Shown: positions 1 to 8,717, counted from the stretch's first letter. The stretch is 64,000 bases of DNA from Benzoatithermus sp963720725 (GCA_963720725.1 CAVRGN010000003.1:372001-436000), one strand, 5' to 3'. Notes: generated by a model from the letters alone, not told the origin. Numbers and translations: made by a program.

Positions 1-250
1 GGACGCGGTGGCCGTGGTCTGGGCCGGCCCGATGCTTCAGGCGCAACGGGCCCTGCGCCGCCCTGGCATGACCCCGGACCGGCTGGCCGGCATCCGGGCC
101 CGGCAAATGCCCGACTGGGTCAAGAAGAAGCGCGCGGACTACGTGATCGCCTCGGGCTGCGACGGCGGCATGCTGGCGGACCAGGTCGGCCGGGTGATCG
201 CGGACGCCCGCCGCCGGACGCCGCGGGCCTGGCCGCCGCGCGCCCGTTGA
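1..250 (+). CDS. coaE: Dephospho-CoA kinase, C-terminal part (5' end outside window)
   Basis: The frame is open from the window edge to its stop, so only about 82 C-terminal residues are present. They carry the CoaE C-terminal pattern: Q-x-x-R-A-L-x-R-P-G-M-T, then RARQMPD, a basic KKKR run and ADYVI. CoaE phosphorylates the 3' hydroxyl of dephospho-CoA, the last step of coenzyme A synthesis, in the cytosol. The P-loop lies outside the window and cannot be checked. The gene is upstream of dnaQ on the same strand, an order common in Alphaproteobacteria, but here a small opposite-strand gene separates them. Identification rests on the family pattern and on this context. Confidence 0.85.
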   Translation, partial: DAVAVVWAGPMLQAQRALRRPGMTPDRLAGIRARQMPDWVKKKRADYVIASGCDGGMLADQVGRVIADARRRTPRAWPPRAR

Positions 251-255
251 AGGGA

Positions 256-636
256 TCAGGGGGCGGTGTCGGCCATCTCGGCGAGGCTGAGCCTGCCGTC
301 GCCCTCGCGGTCGAAGGTGAACCAGCGGGTGTTGGCACCTGAGCAGGGCAGCGCGCCGGCGCCGAGGCTGGTAGCGGCGAAGCGGTAGGTGACCTCGAAC
401 ACCACCTCGACCGGCGTGTCGGTGACGATCCGCGAGCCGTCGATCTGCGCGATGGCGCCGCGCCCGCAGTTGAAGCGCGGCTCGCCCGAGCCCTGGCTGG
501 CATAGTAGGCGACGATCTGGTCTTCGGCCTCGGGATAGCGGGCGAGGTCTCCGTCCTTGGCACCGGGCGCGTCGGACCCGTCCCCGGCGCAGCCGGCGAG
601 GACGCACGCCCAGGCGATCAGCACCGTTCGGTTCAT
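256..636 (-). CDS. Small lipoprotein with one EF-hand-like loop
   Basis: The predicted protein has 126 residues. I chose the start at the methionine giving a compact lipoprotein signal (basic MNR, hydrophobic core, LAGC with Cys16), although the frame is open further upstream. After the Cys there is a Gly/Ser/Asp-rich spacer, two further cysteines that could form a disulfide, and near the C-terminus a loop DREGDGRLSLAE (residues 109-120) that fits the calcium-binding EF-hand spacing (D1, E3, D5, S9, E12). It is therefore probably a membrane-anchored periplasmic protein that may bind calcium. It lies tail to tail with coaE, 5 bp away, and head to head with dnaQ. I do not recognise the family. 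The EF-hand is a single copy, and single loops can be fortuitous. Confidence 0.6.
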   Translation of the reverse strand: MNRTVLIAWACVLAGCAGDGSDAPGAKDGDLARYPEAEDQIVAYYASQGSGEPRFNCGRGAIAQIDGSRIVTDTPVEVVFEVTYRFAATSLGAGALPCSGANTRWFTFDREGDGRLSLAEMADTAP

Positions 637-775
637 CGGCGTCACGCTCCCCATCGGCCTGGCAAGGCTCGTAGCGCGAATTTCACCGACGGCAAGATGA
701 GGCTGCGGTTGCATCCCTTGCACGCAGGGGAAGGGCGGGGCAAGGATCGGGCGGCAGGCATGGTGGAACCGTCCG

Positions 776-1444
776 ATGCGCGAGATCGTCCTCGACACCG
801 AAACGACCGGTCTCGATCCGGAGCAGGGGCACCGGCTGGTCGAGGTGGCGGGCGTGGAGCTGCTCGACCATCTGCCGACGGGCCGCAGCTTCCACAGCTA
901 TCTCGACCCGGAACGCGACATGCCGGAGGACGCCTTCCGCGTCCACGGGCTGAGCGCGGCCTTCCTGCGCGACTATCCCCGGTTCGCGGAAGTCATTGAT
1001 CCGCTGCTGGAATTCCTGGGCGACAGCCGGCTGGTGATCCACAACGCCGCCTTCGACATGCGCTTCCTCAATGCCGAGCTGGTGCGGCACGCCCGGGAAC
1101 CGCTGGCGTTCGGCCGCGCCGTGGACACCCTGTTCCTGGCCCAGCGCCGCTTCCCGGGTGCGGCCAACAGCTTGGACGCGCTGTGCCGCCGCTTCGCCGT
1201 CGACAATTCGGCCCGCACCCGGCACGGCGCGCTGCTCGACTGCGAGCTGCTGGCCGAGGTCTATCTCCACCTGATCGGCGGGCGCCAGATCGGCCTCGGG
1301 CTGGTCCTGCCCGGGCAGCGGTCCGGCGGCGCGGCGATCGCCCGGCCGGTCCGGCCGGCCCGCCCGCATGCGCCCTCGGTGGAGGAGCTGGCCGCGCACG
1401 CGGCCTTCGTCGCCACGCTCGAGGATCCGGTCTGGCTGCGTTGA
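776..1444 (+). CDS. dnaQ: DNA polymerase III epsilon subunit-like 3'-5' exonuclease
   Basis: The 222-residue protein has all three exonuclease motifs of the DnaQ family: ExoI DTETTG (D7, E9), ExoII HNAAFDMRFLN (D94) and ExoIII H150-x4-D155. These residues bind the two metal ions used for proofreading. The length and the GRQIGLGL segment after the exonuclease domain are usual for alphaproteobacterial epsilon subunits. The C-terminal tail (about residues 190-222) would bind the polymerase alpha subunit. The gene follows coaE, as in many Alphaproteobacteria. Its ATG has no strong Shine-Dalgarno sequence, but the next methionine would cut into ExoI. Confidence 0.92.
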   Translation: MREIVLDTETTGLDPEQGHRLVEVAGVELLDHLPTGRSFHSYLDPERDMPEDAFRVHGLSAAFLRDYPRFAEVIDPLLEFLGDSRLVIHNAAFDMRFLNAELVRHAREPLAFGRAVDTLFLAQRRFPGAANSLDALCRRFAVDNSARTRHGALLDCELLAEVYLHLIGGRQIGLGLVLPGQRSGGAAIARPVRPARPHAPSVEELAAHAAFVATLEDPVWLR

Positions 1445-1535
1445 GGCGCAGCCGGTCTGCGACTCGTGACCGCTTTGCCGCCCGGTGACGGCGAGCCTAC
1501 AACCCCTCCATCCATTTCGCCCACGGAGACCCGCG

Positions 1536-2753
1536 ATGCAGAAGATCAAGGTGCACAAGCCGATCGTCGAGCTCGACGGGGACGAGATGACCCGGATCAT
1601 CTGGCAGATGATCAAGGACAAGCTGATCCTGCCCTATCTCGACGTGGAGCTGCTCTATTACGACCTGGGGGTCGAGCATCGCGACGCCACCGACGACAAG
1701 GTCACGGTCGAGGCCGCCGAGGCGATCAAGCAGCACAATGTCGGCGTGAAGTGCGCCACCATCACCCCGGACGAGGCCCGGGTGAAGGAGTTCGGCCTCA
1801 AGTCGATGTGGAAGTCGCCCAACGGCACGATCAGGAACATCCTGGGCGGCACCATCTTCCGCGAGCCGATCGTCTGTCGCAACGTGCCGCGCCTGGTGCC
1901 CGGCTGGACCCAGCCCATCGTCATCGGCCGCCACGCCTTCGGCGACCAGTACCGCGCCACCGACCTCAAGATCCCCGGCAAGGGCAAGCTGCGGATCGTG
2001 TTCGAGCCCGAGGGCGGCGGCCAGCCGATCGACATCGAGGTGTTCAAGTTCCCCGATTCGGGCGTCGCCATGGCGATGTACAATCTCGACCAGTCGATCC
2101 GGGAATTCGCCCGCGCTTCGATGAACTACGCGCTGAACCGCGGCTTTCCCCTCTACCTCTCGACCAAGAACACCATCCTCAAGGTCTATGACGGCCGGTT
2201 CAAGGACTTGTTCGAGGAGGTCTACGACACCGAGTTCAAGGACAAGTTCAAGGCCGCCGGGCTCACTTACGAGCACCGCCTGATCGACGACATGGTGGCC
2301 TCGGCCCTGAAATGGTCCGGCGCCTTCGTCTGGGCCTGCAAGAACTATGACGGCGACGTCCAGTCCGACACGGTGGCCCAGGGCTTCGGCTCGCTGGGCC
2401 TGATGACCTCGGTCCTGCTCACGCCGGACGGCAAGACGGTCGAGGCCGAGGCCGCCCACGGCACGGTGACCCGCCACTACCGCGAGCACCAGCAGGGCAA
2501 GCAGACCTCGACCAACCCGATCGCCTCGATCTTCGCCTGGAGCCGCGGACTCTCCTACCGCGGCAAGCTCGACGGTACCCCCGAGGTCGAGAAGTTCGCC
2601 AAGGACCTCGAGCAGGTCTGCGTCGACACGGTCGAATCCGGCCACATGACCAAGGACCTGGCCGTGCTCATCGGGCCGGACCAGCCCTGGCTCAACACCA
2701 ACCAGTTCCTCGACAAGCTGGACCAGAACCTGAAGGCCAAGATGGGGGCCTGA
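1536..2753 (+). CDS. icd: NADP-dependent isocitrate dehydrogenase
   Basis: The 405-residue protein begins MQKIKVHKPIVELDGDEMTR and runs collinear with the dimeric, eukaryote-like NADP-isocitrate dehydrogenases found in Alphaproteobacteria. It converts isocitrate to 2-oxoglutarate with release of CO2 and formation of NADPH in the TCA cycle. Visible landmarks are the substrate-loop region SPNGTIRN, the metal-binding aspartates around LIDDMVA and the conserved EAAHGTVTRHYREHQ segment near the cofactor site. The frame is open further upstream, but the start chosen (1536) gives the standard N-terminus and has GGAGAC 6 bp upstream. It is a single-gene unit: the next gene is 360 bp away and unrelated. 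Confidence 0.95.
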   Translation: MQKIKVHKPIVELDGDEMTRIIWQMIKDKLILPYLDVELLYYDLGVEHRDATDDKVTVEAAEAIKQHNVGVKCATITPDEARVKEFGLKSMWKSPNGTIRNILGGTIFREPIVCRNVPRLVPGWTQPIVIGRHAFGDQYRATDLKIPGKGKLRIVFEPEGGGQPIDIEVFKFPDSGVAMAMYNLDQSIREFARASMNYALNRGFPLYLSTKNTILKVYDGRFKDLFEEVYDTEFKDKFKAAGLTYEHRLIDDMVASALKWSGAFVWACKNYDGDVQSDTVAQGFGSLGLMTSVLLTPDGKTVEAEAAHGTVTRHYREHQQGKQTSTNPIASIFAWSRGLSYRGKLDGTPEVEKFAKDLEQVCVDTVESGHMTKDLAVLIGPDQPWLNTNQFLDKLDQNLKAKMGA

Positions 2754-3113
2754 CCGCCTCTCCTTTGCTTGCATGGCCCCGCCCTTCGAAACGGGCCGAT
2801 GGCTGGCGTGGTGGTCCATCGAACCAGCCGGCCGCCACGCTGCGACATCGATGATGCGATCGCCGGAGCACGACGGTTGACCGCGGCCGCCGATGCCTTT
2901 GGCGTACTGGGCCGCCCGACCCTAGCCATGGATGCAAGGGCGATGCCGAGCCGGACCTGACCGAAGGGCTCGGGAGCATGCCTTCGAGCCCACTTTCGTT
3001 CCGCCATCGCTGCCACCGGCACCGGCAACCCCGCCCATTGCCAACCCGCCCGAACCGCTCCAGATTGCGCGCGCTGGATCGATTTACGGAACAGCCCACA
3101 AAGGGAGGCGGTC
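2754..3113. other. Intergenic region between icd and the sugar ABC operon
   Basis: No convincing gene is seen in these 360 bases. There is a 7-bp perfect inverted repeat (GGGCTCG at 2966-2972 with CGAGCCC at 2985-2991, 12-base loop) not followed by a T run, so I do not call it a terminator. The promoter of the downstream ABC operon must lie here, but I cannot identify clear -35/-10 hexamers. AAAGGGAGGCGGTC directly before 3114 holds the ribosome binding site of the binding-protein gene. Confidence 0.4.
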
Positions 3114-4157
3114 ATGAGTATCGGTGATAAGGTCTCGCCGGAGACCCGGCGCTCGTTCGTGCGCAAGGCGACGGCTTCGAGCGCGGCGGCAACCGCACTG
3201 CTGGGCGGTTTCGGCATGGATCCCCTGATCTCGGCGGCGATGGCGGCCGAGATGGGCCGCTCGGAGAAGCCCCTGAAGGCGGCGTTCTCCAACGCCGGCC
3301 TGCAGGCGACCTGGTGCGCGCAAGGCAAGCAGGCGGCCGAGTTCTGGGGCAAGCTGTTCAACGTCGAGGTCACTTGGTTCGACGGGGAGCTGTCGGCAAC
3401 CAAGCAGCGCGCGGCCATCGACAACATGTCCTCGCAGCAGTGGGACTTCGTGGCGATCCAGGCCTTCGGCATCGGTACCTTGACCGATCCGGTCAAGAAG
3501 ATGATCGACGCCGGCATCCCGGTCATCGAGATGGACACGCTGATCGCCCCGCCCGACCAGATCAACGTGCAGAGCTTCCTCGCACCCGACAACGAGTTCA
3601 TGGGCGCTTCGGTGACCCAGGCCCTGGTCGACGCAATGGGCGGCAAGGGCAACATCGTCATGACCCAGGGTGCCCTGGGACACACCGGCGCGCAGGGCCG
3701 CGCCAAGGGCTTTCACTCGGTGGTCGACAAGTACCCGGACATCAAGGTGCTCGACGACCAGCCGGCGGACTGGGACGTCAGCAAGGTTTCCCGAATCTGG
3801 GACAGCCTGCTGACCAAGTATCCCGACATCAACGCGGCCTTCTTCCACAATGACGATATGGCGCTGGCCGCCTACGAGGTGATCAAGCGACAGGGCCGGG
3901 AGGGCATCCTCCTGGGCGGCGTCGACGCCATGCCGCCGGCGGTGGAGGCGGTCATCGACGGCCGCATGCTGGCCACGGTCCGCAACCCCTCCTGCCGCAT
4001 CCATGGCGGCTCGGTCGTGGCCGGCGTCGCGGCCGTGCTGACCGGCGAGAAGACCGGCCCGGGCGGCATCCCGGCGCATGTCATCACCGACGGGCCGGTC
4101 GTGACCAAGCCCAACGCGGAAGGCATGCTGTGGATGCAGAAGCACTTCCTGATCTGA
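3114..4157 (+). CDS. Sugar ABC transporter substrate-binding protein (CUT2/RbsB type), Tat-exported
   Basis: The 347-residue periplasmic binding protein begins with a twin-arginine signal (RRSFVRK, residues 12-18, a hydrophobic stretch to about residue 40, and AMAA before the likely cleavage near residue 45). It should therefore be exported folded. The body has the two-lobe Peripla_BP_4/LacI-like layout, with HNDDMALAAYEVIK in the second lobe, as in RbsB and its relatives. With the ATPase and permease that follow (22 bp and 8 bp gaps) it forms a complete CUT2-family importer. The substrate is unknown: no sugar kinase, isomerase or dehydrogenase is linked. The start has a good AGGGAGG Shine-Dalgarno sequence. 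Confidence 0.85.
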   Translation: MSIGDKVSPETRRSFVRKATASSAAATALLGGFGMDPLISAAMAAEMGRSEKPLKAAFSNAGLQATWCAQGKQAAEFWGKLFNVEVTWFDGELSATKQRAAIDNMSSQQWDFVAIQAFGIGTLTDPVKKMIDAGIPVIEMDTLIAPPDQINVQSFLAPDNEFMGASVTQALVDAMGGKGNIVMTQGALGHTGAQGRAKGFHSVVDKYPDIKVLDDQPADWDVSKVSRIWDSLLTKYPDINAAFFHNDDMALAAYEVIKRQGREGILLGGVDAMPPAVEAVIDGRMLATVRNPSCRIHGGSVVAGVAAVLTGEKTGPGGIPAHVITDGPVVTKPNAEGMLWMQKHFLI

Positions 4158-4179
4158 GCCGCCCGACCCGAGCCGAACC

Positions 4180-5697
4180 ATGAGCGAGGGCACGCCGCCG
4201 AGCGGACGCCAGCCGATCCTGGAGCTGTCCGGGATCGGCAAGACGTTCGGCGGCGTGACCGCGCTCACCGGCGTCGACTTCGCGCTGCTGCCCGGCGAGG
4301 TGCACGGCCTGGTCGGCGAGAACGGGGCCGGCAAGTCGACGCTGATGAAGATCATCGCCGGCGTGCATGCCGGCTATGAGGGCGAGATGCGCATCGAGGG
4401 GCGGCCGGTCCATTTCCGCTCCGCCCGCGATGCCTTGGCCGCCGGCATCGGCATGGTCCACCAGGAGCTGTCGATCGTCCCGTCCCTGAGCGTGGCCGAG
4501 AACGTGTTCCTCGGCCACCAGCCGACCAGCGGTGCCGGGATCGTCCGCTGGCGGGCGATGGCGCGCGAGGCCAAGGCGCACCTGCAGCGGCTCGGCATCG
4601 ACGTCGACCCGGCCATGGAATGCGGCCGCCTCCCGCTGGGCCTGCAGCAGCTGGTCGAGCTCGGCCGGGTGCTGTTCAGCGGGGCGCGGATCATCATCCT
4701 GGACGAGCCGACCTCCGCCCTGTCGCCGCCCGAGATCAAGCAGCTGTTCGCAGTGCTGCACCGGCTCAAGGGCGAGGGCACCAGCTTCATCTTCATCTCG
4801 CATTTCCTGGAGGACGTGCTCGAGGTCTCCGACCGGGTGACGGTGTTCCGGAACAGCCGGCGCATCGCCACCGAGGAAGCCGCTTCCGTCGACAAGCACT
4901 GGGTGATCGAGCGGATGATCGGCCGCGGCCACCAGGAGCTCGAGGAGGTGCTCGAGGGCGAGGTGGCGCTGGCGAGCGACCCGGCGGCGACCGTGGTGCT
5001 GGACGCGCATGGCCTGGGCCGCAAGGGTGCCTTCGCCGACGTCTCGCTCCAGGTGCGCGCAGGCGAGGTGCTGGGCCTCTACGGCTTCATGGGCTCGGGC
5101 CAACTCGAGATCGCCAAGGCGCTGATGGGCAAGCTGGTGCCGGAGCAGGGCTCGATCACGCTGGATGGCCAACCGTTGAAGCTCACCAGCACGAGCCGCG
5201 CCAAGCGCGCCGGCATCGCACTGGTGCCCGAGAGCCGGCGGTCGATGCTGTTCGCGATGGAGCCGGTCTACAAGAACATCTCGATCAGCATCCTGGAACG
5301 CATCGGGCGCGTGCTCCTGCACCCCGGCCAGGAGCGCAAGATCGCGCAAGGCCATGTCGACGCGCTCAAGATCCGCCCCTACTCGGTCGAGCCCGAGCTC
5401 AGGAAGCTGTCGGGCGGCAACCAGCAGAAGGTGGCGCTCGCCCGCTGGCTGACCCACCTGCCGCGCGTCCTGGTCCTGGCCGAGCCGACCCGCGGCATGG
5501 ACGTGGGTGCGAAGGACGATGTGCTGCACATCGTGCGCGGATTGAAGGCGCAAGGGGTGGCCGTGGTCGTGGCCTCGGCCGAGCCCGAGACCATCCTGGC
5601 CCTGGCCGACCGGATCATGGTGCTGCGCAAGGGCACGGTCACCCGCGAGTTCACGAACGAGCAGGTGAGCAAGGACCGCTTGCTCGCCGCAGCATGA
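4180..5697 (+). CDS. Sugar ABC transporter ATP-binding protein, tandem nucleotide-binding domains (RbsA/MglA type)
   Basis: The 505 residues contain two fused ATPase domains. The first has a good Walker A (GENGAGKST, residues 46-54) and Walker B (IIILDEPTSAL), with the C-loop written LPLGLQQLVELGRVL. The second has the degenerate Walker A usual for this family (GFMGSGQLEIA), a canonical signature LSGGNQQKVALARWL, and a Walker B reading VLVLAEPTRGMD, where the usual Asp before the catalytic Glu is Ala. It energises import of the sugar bound by the upstream binding protein through the downstream permease. The asymmetry of the two sites is typical of RbsA/MglA; the Asp-to-Ala change is less common. 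Confidence 0.9.
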   Translation: MSEGTPPSGRQPILELSGIGKTFGGVTALTGVDFALLPGEVHGLVGENGAGKSTLMKIIAGVHAGYEGEMRIEGRPVHFRSARDALAAGIGMVHQELSIVPSLSVAENVFLGHQPTSGAGIVRWRAMAREAKAHLQRLGIDVDPAMECGRLPLGLQQLVELGRVLFSGARIIILDEPTSALSPPEIKQLFAVLHRLKGEGTSFIFISHFLEDVLEVSDRVTVFRNSRRIATEEAASVDKHWVIERMIGRGHQELEEVLEGEVALASDPAATVVLDAHGLGRKGAFADVSLQVRAGEVLGLYGFMGSGQLEIAKALMGKLVPEQGSITLDGQPLKLTSTSRAKRAGIALVPESRRSMLFAMEPVYKNISISILERIGRVLLHPGQERKIAQGHVDALKIRPYSVEPELRKLSGGNQQKVALARWLTHLPRVLVLAEPTRGMDVGAKDDVLHIVRGLKAQGVAVVVASAEPETILALADRIMVLRKGTVTREFTNEQVSKDRLLAAA

Positions 5698-5705
5698 GGT
5701 AGGAC

Positions 5706-6725
5706 ATGGCGGCTGAAGCCCCGACCGGCGCCGCGGCGCCACCCACCGGCTGGGGCACCTGGCTGGCGGGCCAGCTGACCAACGTCGCACCCCTCATCAC
5801 CCTGGTGTTCCTGGTGGCGGTGTTCTCCGCGCTGAGCCCGTCCTTCGCCACGGTCGACAACCTCGCCAACGTGCTGCGCCAGGTCTCGATCACGGCGATC
5901 ATCGCGACCGGCCTCACCTTCGTCATCCTGACCGCCGAGATCGACCTTTCGGTCGCCGCCATCGCCAACGTGGCCGGCATCGCGGTCGCGTTCTTCACGC
6001 TGCAGGAATCCTACGTCAACATCGCCAACCTGCCGCTGCCGGGGTTCCTCGCCGTCATCCTGGCGCTGCTCACCGCCTTCGCCCTGGGCTGTGTGACCGC
6101 GTTCGGCGTCACCGTGATCGGCATCCCGTCCTTCATCATGACCCTGGCCATGCTGCAGATCGGTGCGGGCATCTGCGCCATGCTGGTGCGCGGCCAGATC
6201 GCCTATGCCGTGCCGCCATCGATCAAGTGGCTGGGCTCCGGCACCATCGGCCCTTTCCCCACCGTCGTGGCCGTCGCAGCCCTCTTCCTGCTCGTGGGTC
6301 ATCTGGTCCTGACCTACACCCGCTTCGGCCGCTATGTGTACATGGTGGGCGGCAACCGCGAGGCCGCCGAGTATGCCGGCGTCAACGTCAGGCTGGTGAT
6401 CGCCGCGGTGATGGTGATTTCGGCCGTCTGCTCGGGCATCGGCGGCATGCTGGGGGTCGCCTATTTCGGCAGCGCGCAGCAGAACCAGTTCGACGACTAT
6501 CTGCTCGATTCGATCTCGGCCGTGGTGGTCGGCGGCACCAGCCTGTTCGGCGGCCGCGGCGGCATCGGCAACACGCTCCTGGGCCTGTTCGTCCTGGGCG
6601 TGCTCAACAACGGCCTCGACCACATCGACATCGACAGTTTCTTGAAGATCCTGATCCGCGGCCTGATTCTGCTCCTGGCCCTGATCATCAACGTCTACGC
6701 CCAGAAGCTGCGTCAGCGGGTCTAG
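5706..6725 (+). CDS. Sugar ABC transporter permease (RbsC type)
   Basis: The 339-residue protein belongs to the BPD_transp_2 family of CUT2 permeases. About eight to ten hydrophobic segments are visible from residue 30 to the end. Family landmarks include ATGLTFVILTAEIDLSV in the first third and the cytosolic coupling region YMVGGNREAAEYAGVN. GGTSLFGGRGG precedes the last segments, as in RbsC. The start lies 8 bp after the ATPase stop with AGGTAGG as ribosome binding site, so the three genes are one operon. About 100 bp of short inverted repeats without a T run follow before the TIR gene. Confidence 0.9.
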   Translation: MAAEAPTGAAAPPTGWGTWLAGQLTNVAPLITLVFLVAVFSALSPSFATVDNLANVLRQVSITAIIATGLTFVILTAEIDLSVAAIANVAGIAVAFFTLQESYVNIANLPLPGFLAVILALLTAFALGCVTAFGVTVIGIPSFIMTLAMLQIGAGICAMLVRGQIAYAVPPSIKWLGSGTIGPFPTVVAVAALFLLVGHLVLTYTRFGRYVYMVGGNREAAEYAGVNVRLVIAAVMVISAVCSGIGGMLGVAYFGSAQQNQFDDYLLDSISAVVVGGTSLFGGRGGIGNTLLGLFVLGVLNNGLDHIDIDSFLKILIRGLILLLALIINVYAQKLRQRV

Positions 6726-6824
6726 CCGGGGAAGGTGCGATTTCGCACAGACAGGCGAGAGCCTGAGAGCCAGTGACTTCAGGAGGAATCCGCCTCAGGA
6801 CCAAACGGCGTCGGAGACAGACTT

Positions 6825-8264
6825 ATGAAGCTCCGGTTCTTTTTGAGCCATCGTCACGAGGACCATCCGCTGGCCGAGTTGATCAAGGGCCACCTGGAAC
6901 AGTTGGGCGATGGCGAGGTCACCGCCGCGATCAGCGAGACGATCCCGGGCGGTCATGAATGGGAAGAGTGGATCACCCGGCAGGCCGTCGACACCGACGT
7001 GCTGATCCTACTCTACACCACCAACGACCACGACTGGTCGTGGTGCTACCGCGAGGTCGGCCTGTTCGAAGGCGCCAAGCTGCGCGACGGCCGTCCGCCC
7101 AGGGTCACGGGCTTCGTCGTGGACGGACTCGAGATCCCGCCAGTGGTGGCCCGCTATCAGTTCTATCGGACGCGGCGCGACGACATCGAGCGCTTCCTCC
7201 GCGACGCCTTCGAGCGCGGCGAGTACACGGACGGCAACGAAATCGTGCCCTTCCTGATGTCCAAGCAGGGAGCCAAGCTGCGTCTCGCGCGCGACGAGAT
7301 CGCGGCCGAGATGATGCGGCTGGTGCAACCGGAGGAGTATTTCCACCGCCGCGTCGTCATCCGCCTGCCCGACGCGGAGTGGATGCAGCAGGCCGAGGCC
7401 GGCTTCGCCGGTCGGTTGCCGGCCGAGCAGGTGGCGCTGATGCTGGAGCACGCCCGGCTGGAAGGCAAGTTCGGGACGCTGGGTTTCCTGTCGGTCGACC
7501 AGGATGCGGCGCGCTGGCCGACCCTGGTGCGCGCGCAACAGGAAAGCGAGAACGCGGACTGGCTCGACGAGATTGCCGGCTACCTTGCGGCCTCGCTGCC
7601 GGGAACGACACCGACCCGCCGTGACGAGCGCCAGCAGATCCTGACACCGATGCGGCATGCGGCGGCGCACTATCTTCCGGTCGTGGCGCGGATGGAGTAT
7701 CGTGGCGGGTGGCCCGCGGCGATGGTGCTGATCTTCGTCAAGATGCCGCCGCTGAGCGAGAACCCTGGCACGATGCTCAAGCTGGGCGTGCCCTACGACG
7801 TGGTCTATCTCGCGACCCTCGGCCGCCTGTCGCGCCTGTTCCGCTGGGGCTTCATCGAGGCGATCTCGCGCCAGCTCAGGCAGATGCAGGCCGATCAGCC
7901 TCTCGACCATCCGCAATGGCAGCTGTTCGAGCGCAAGCTGACCGCGGCCAGGCAGGTGCTCGATTTCGTCGAGCGCCAGGGGCAGACGATCGGCAAGATC
8001 CACGACCCCGAGGGCGCGGCCGAGGCCACCAACCTGCCGCTCAGCGAGTCCATGGAGCGGCTGTGGGGCCTGCATCATACCCGCAAGACGTCGCTCCTGG
8101 AGGCCCTGGACCGGCGCGATCTCGACGCGGCACGGCAGACGATCGCGGCGTGGCAGGCGGACACGAAGGAGCTGATGCTGGCGATCAACCAGCGCATGCG
8201 CGAGGAGCTCGACGACCTCGAACCGCGCGCCGCACCGGTCGGGGCGCGCCTCCGCGCCGTTTAG
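6825..8264 (+). CDS. TIR-domain protein with an uncharacterised C-terminal region
   Basis: The 479-residue protein opens with a TIR fold: strand A FFLSHRHEDHPLAELI (residues 5-20), a BB-loop region around SETIPGGHEWEEW (37-49), strand C DVLILLYT, then WSWCYREVGLFEGA with Glu77 where TIR NADases have their catalytic glutamate. Strand DE follows as RVTGFVVDG. Residues 150-479 match nothing I know: a mixed segment with VVIRLPDAEWM, then a mostly helical C-terminus (the RRLFRW-like and ERKLTAARQVLDF stretches). There is no signal peptide or membrane segment. A role in NAD+-depleting defence or signalling is possible from the family, but no partner gene of a known TIR system is adjacent. The preceding gene is the sugar permease, and the next gene converges 6 bp away. 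Confidence 0.7.
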   Translation: MKLRFFLSHRHEDHPLAELIKGHLEQLGDGEVTAAISETIPGGHEWEEWITRQAVDTDVLILLYTTNDHDWSWCYREVGLFEGAKLRDGRPPRVTGFVVDGLEIPPVVARYQFYRTRRDDIERFLRDAFERGEYTDGNEIVPFLMSKQGAKLRLARDEIAAEMMRLVQPEEYFHRRVVIRLPDAEWMQQAEAGFAGRLPAEQVALMLEHARLEGKFGTLGFLSVDQDAARWPTLVRAQQESENADWLDEIAGYLAASLPGTTPTRRDERQQILTPMRHAAAHYLPVVARMEYRGGWPAAMVLIFVKMPPLSENPGTMLKLGVPYDVVYLATLGRLSRLFRWGFIEAISRQLRQMQADQPLDHPQWQLFERKLTAARQVLDFVERQGQTIGKIHDPEGAAEATNLPLSESMERLWGLHHTRKTSLLEALDRRDLDAARQTIAAWQADTKELMLAINQRMREELDDLEPRAAPVGARLRAV

Positions 8265-8270
8265 CCTCGG

Positions 8271-8717
8271 CTACGGCCCGGGGGGCGGCAGCCGCTTCGC
8301 CTCACCCAGGCTCAGCGCCCGCACGCTGTGGCCATCATGGTAGACCAGCCGCAGTCGCCGGCGGCGCGACACCAGCTTGGCCGGCAGGGGATCGTAGCGG
8401 AAACTGCCCCCGCCGAGATGCGGTGTCACCGTGCCGATGTCGGCCACCTGCTCCAGCTCGACCCGCAGCAGGCACAGGCGGGTGCCCGACCCGTCCATGG
8501 CCTCGAATGGGACCCCGGCGAGGCGGAGGAAGCTGGTCGGGTCCGAGGCGGTGGCGAAGCCCTCGGAGAAGGCGGCCTCGACCAGGTCGAAATCTGGCTC
8601 GGGCTGGTCGGGTGCGGACCCTGCGTGCCCGTGCGGCCGGTGCGGCACCTGCCATTGGACGGCCCGCGGCGGCGCGTGATTGTGGCCGGGGCCGGGTGCG
8701 TCGTGATGGTCGTGCAT
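8271..8717 (-). CDS. Small His-rich protein coupled to guanidine hydrolase, function unknown
   Basis: The 148-residue protein has eight histidines within its first 31 residues (MHDHHDAPGPGHNH, then H26, H29, H31), a composition typical of metal-binding tails such as those of nickel chaperones. The rest reads as a compact domain: DFDLVEAAFSEGFATASD, a middle beta-like stretch RLCLLRVELEQV, then FRYDPLPAKLVSRRRRLRLV and YHDG. I recognise no named family. Its ATG overlaps the stop of the ureohydrolase gene by one base (TGATG), so the two are translationally coupled. It is the last gene of the riboswitch-led operon. I infer a metallochaperone or accessory role for the hydrolase, which needs nickel in the characterised homologue; this is not shown by the sequence. 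Confidence 0.65.
   Translation of the reverse strand: MHDHHDAPGPGHNHAPPRAVQWQVPHRPHGHAGSAPDQPEPDFDLVEAAFSEGFATASDPTSFLRLAGVPFEAMDGSGTRLCLLRVELEQVADIGTVTPHLGGGSFRYDPLPAKLVSRRRRLRLVYHDGHSVRALSLGEAKRLPPPGP

Noticed and set aside
2966..2991. Inverted repeat after icd as an intrinsic terminator
   Set aside because: The stem is short with a 12-base loop, and no T run follows.
6726..6824. Short inverted repeats before the TIR gene as a riboswitch
   Set aside because: The small hairpins (GTGCGA/TCGCAC, AGGC/GCCT) have no conserved aptamer sequence that I know and no shared structure. They may be end-of-operon remnants.
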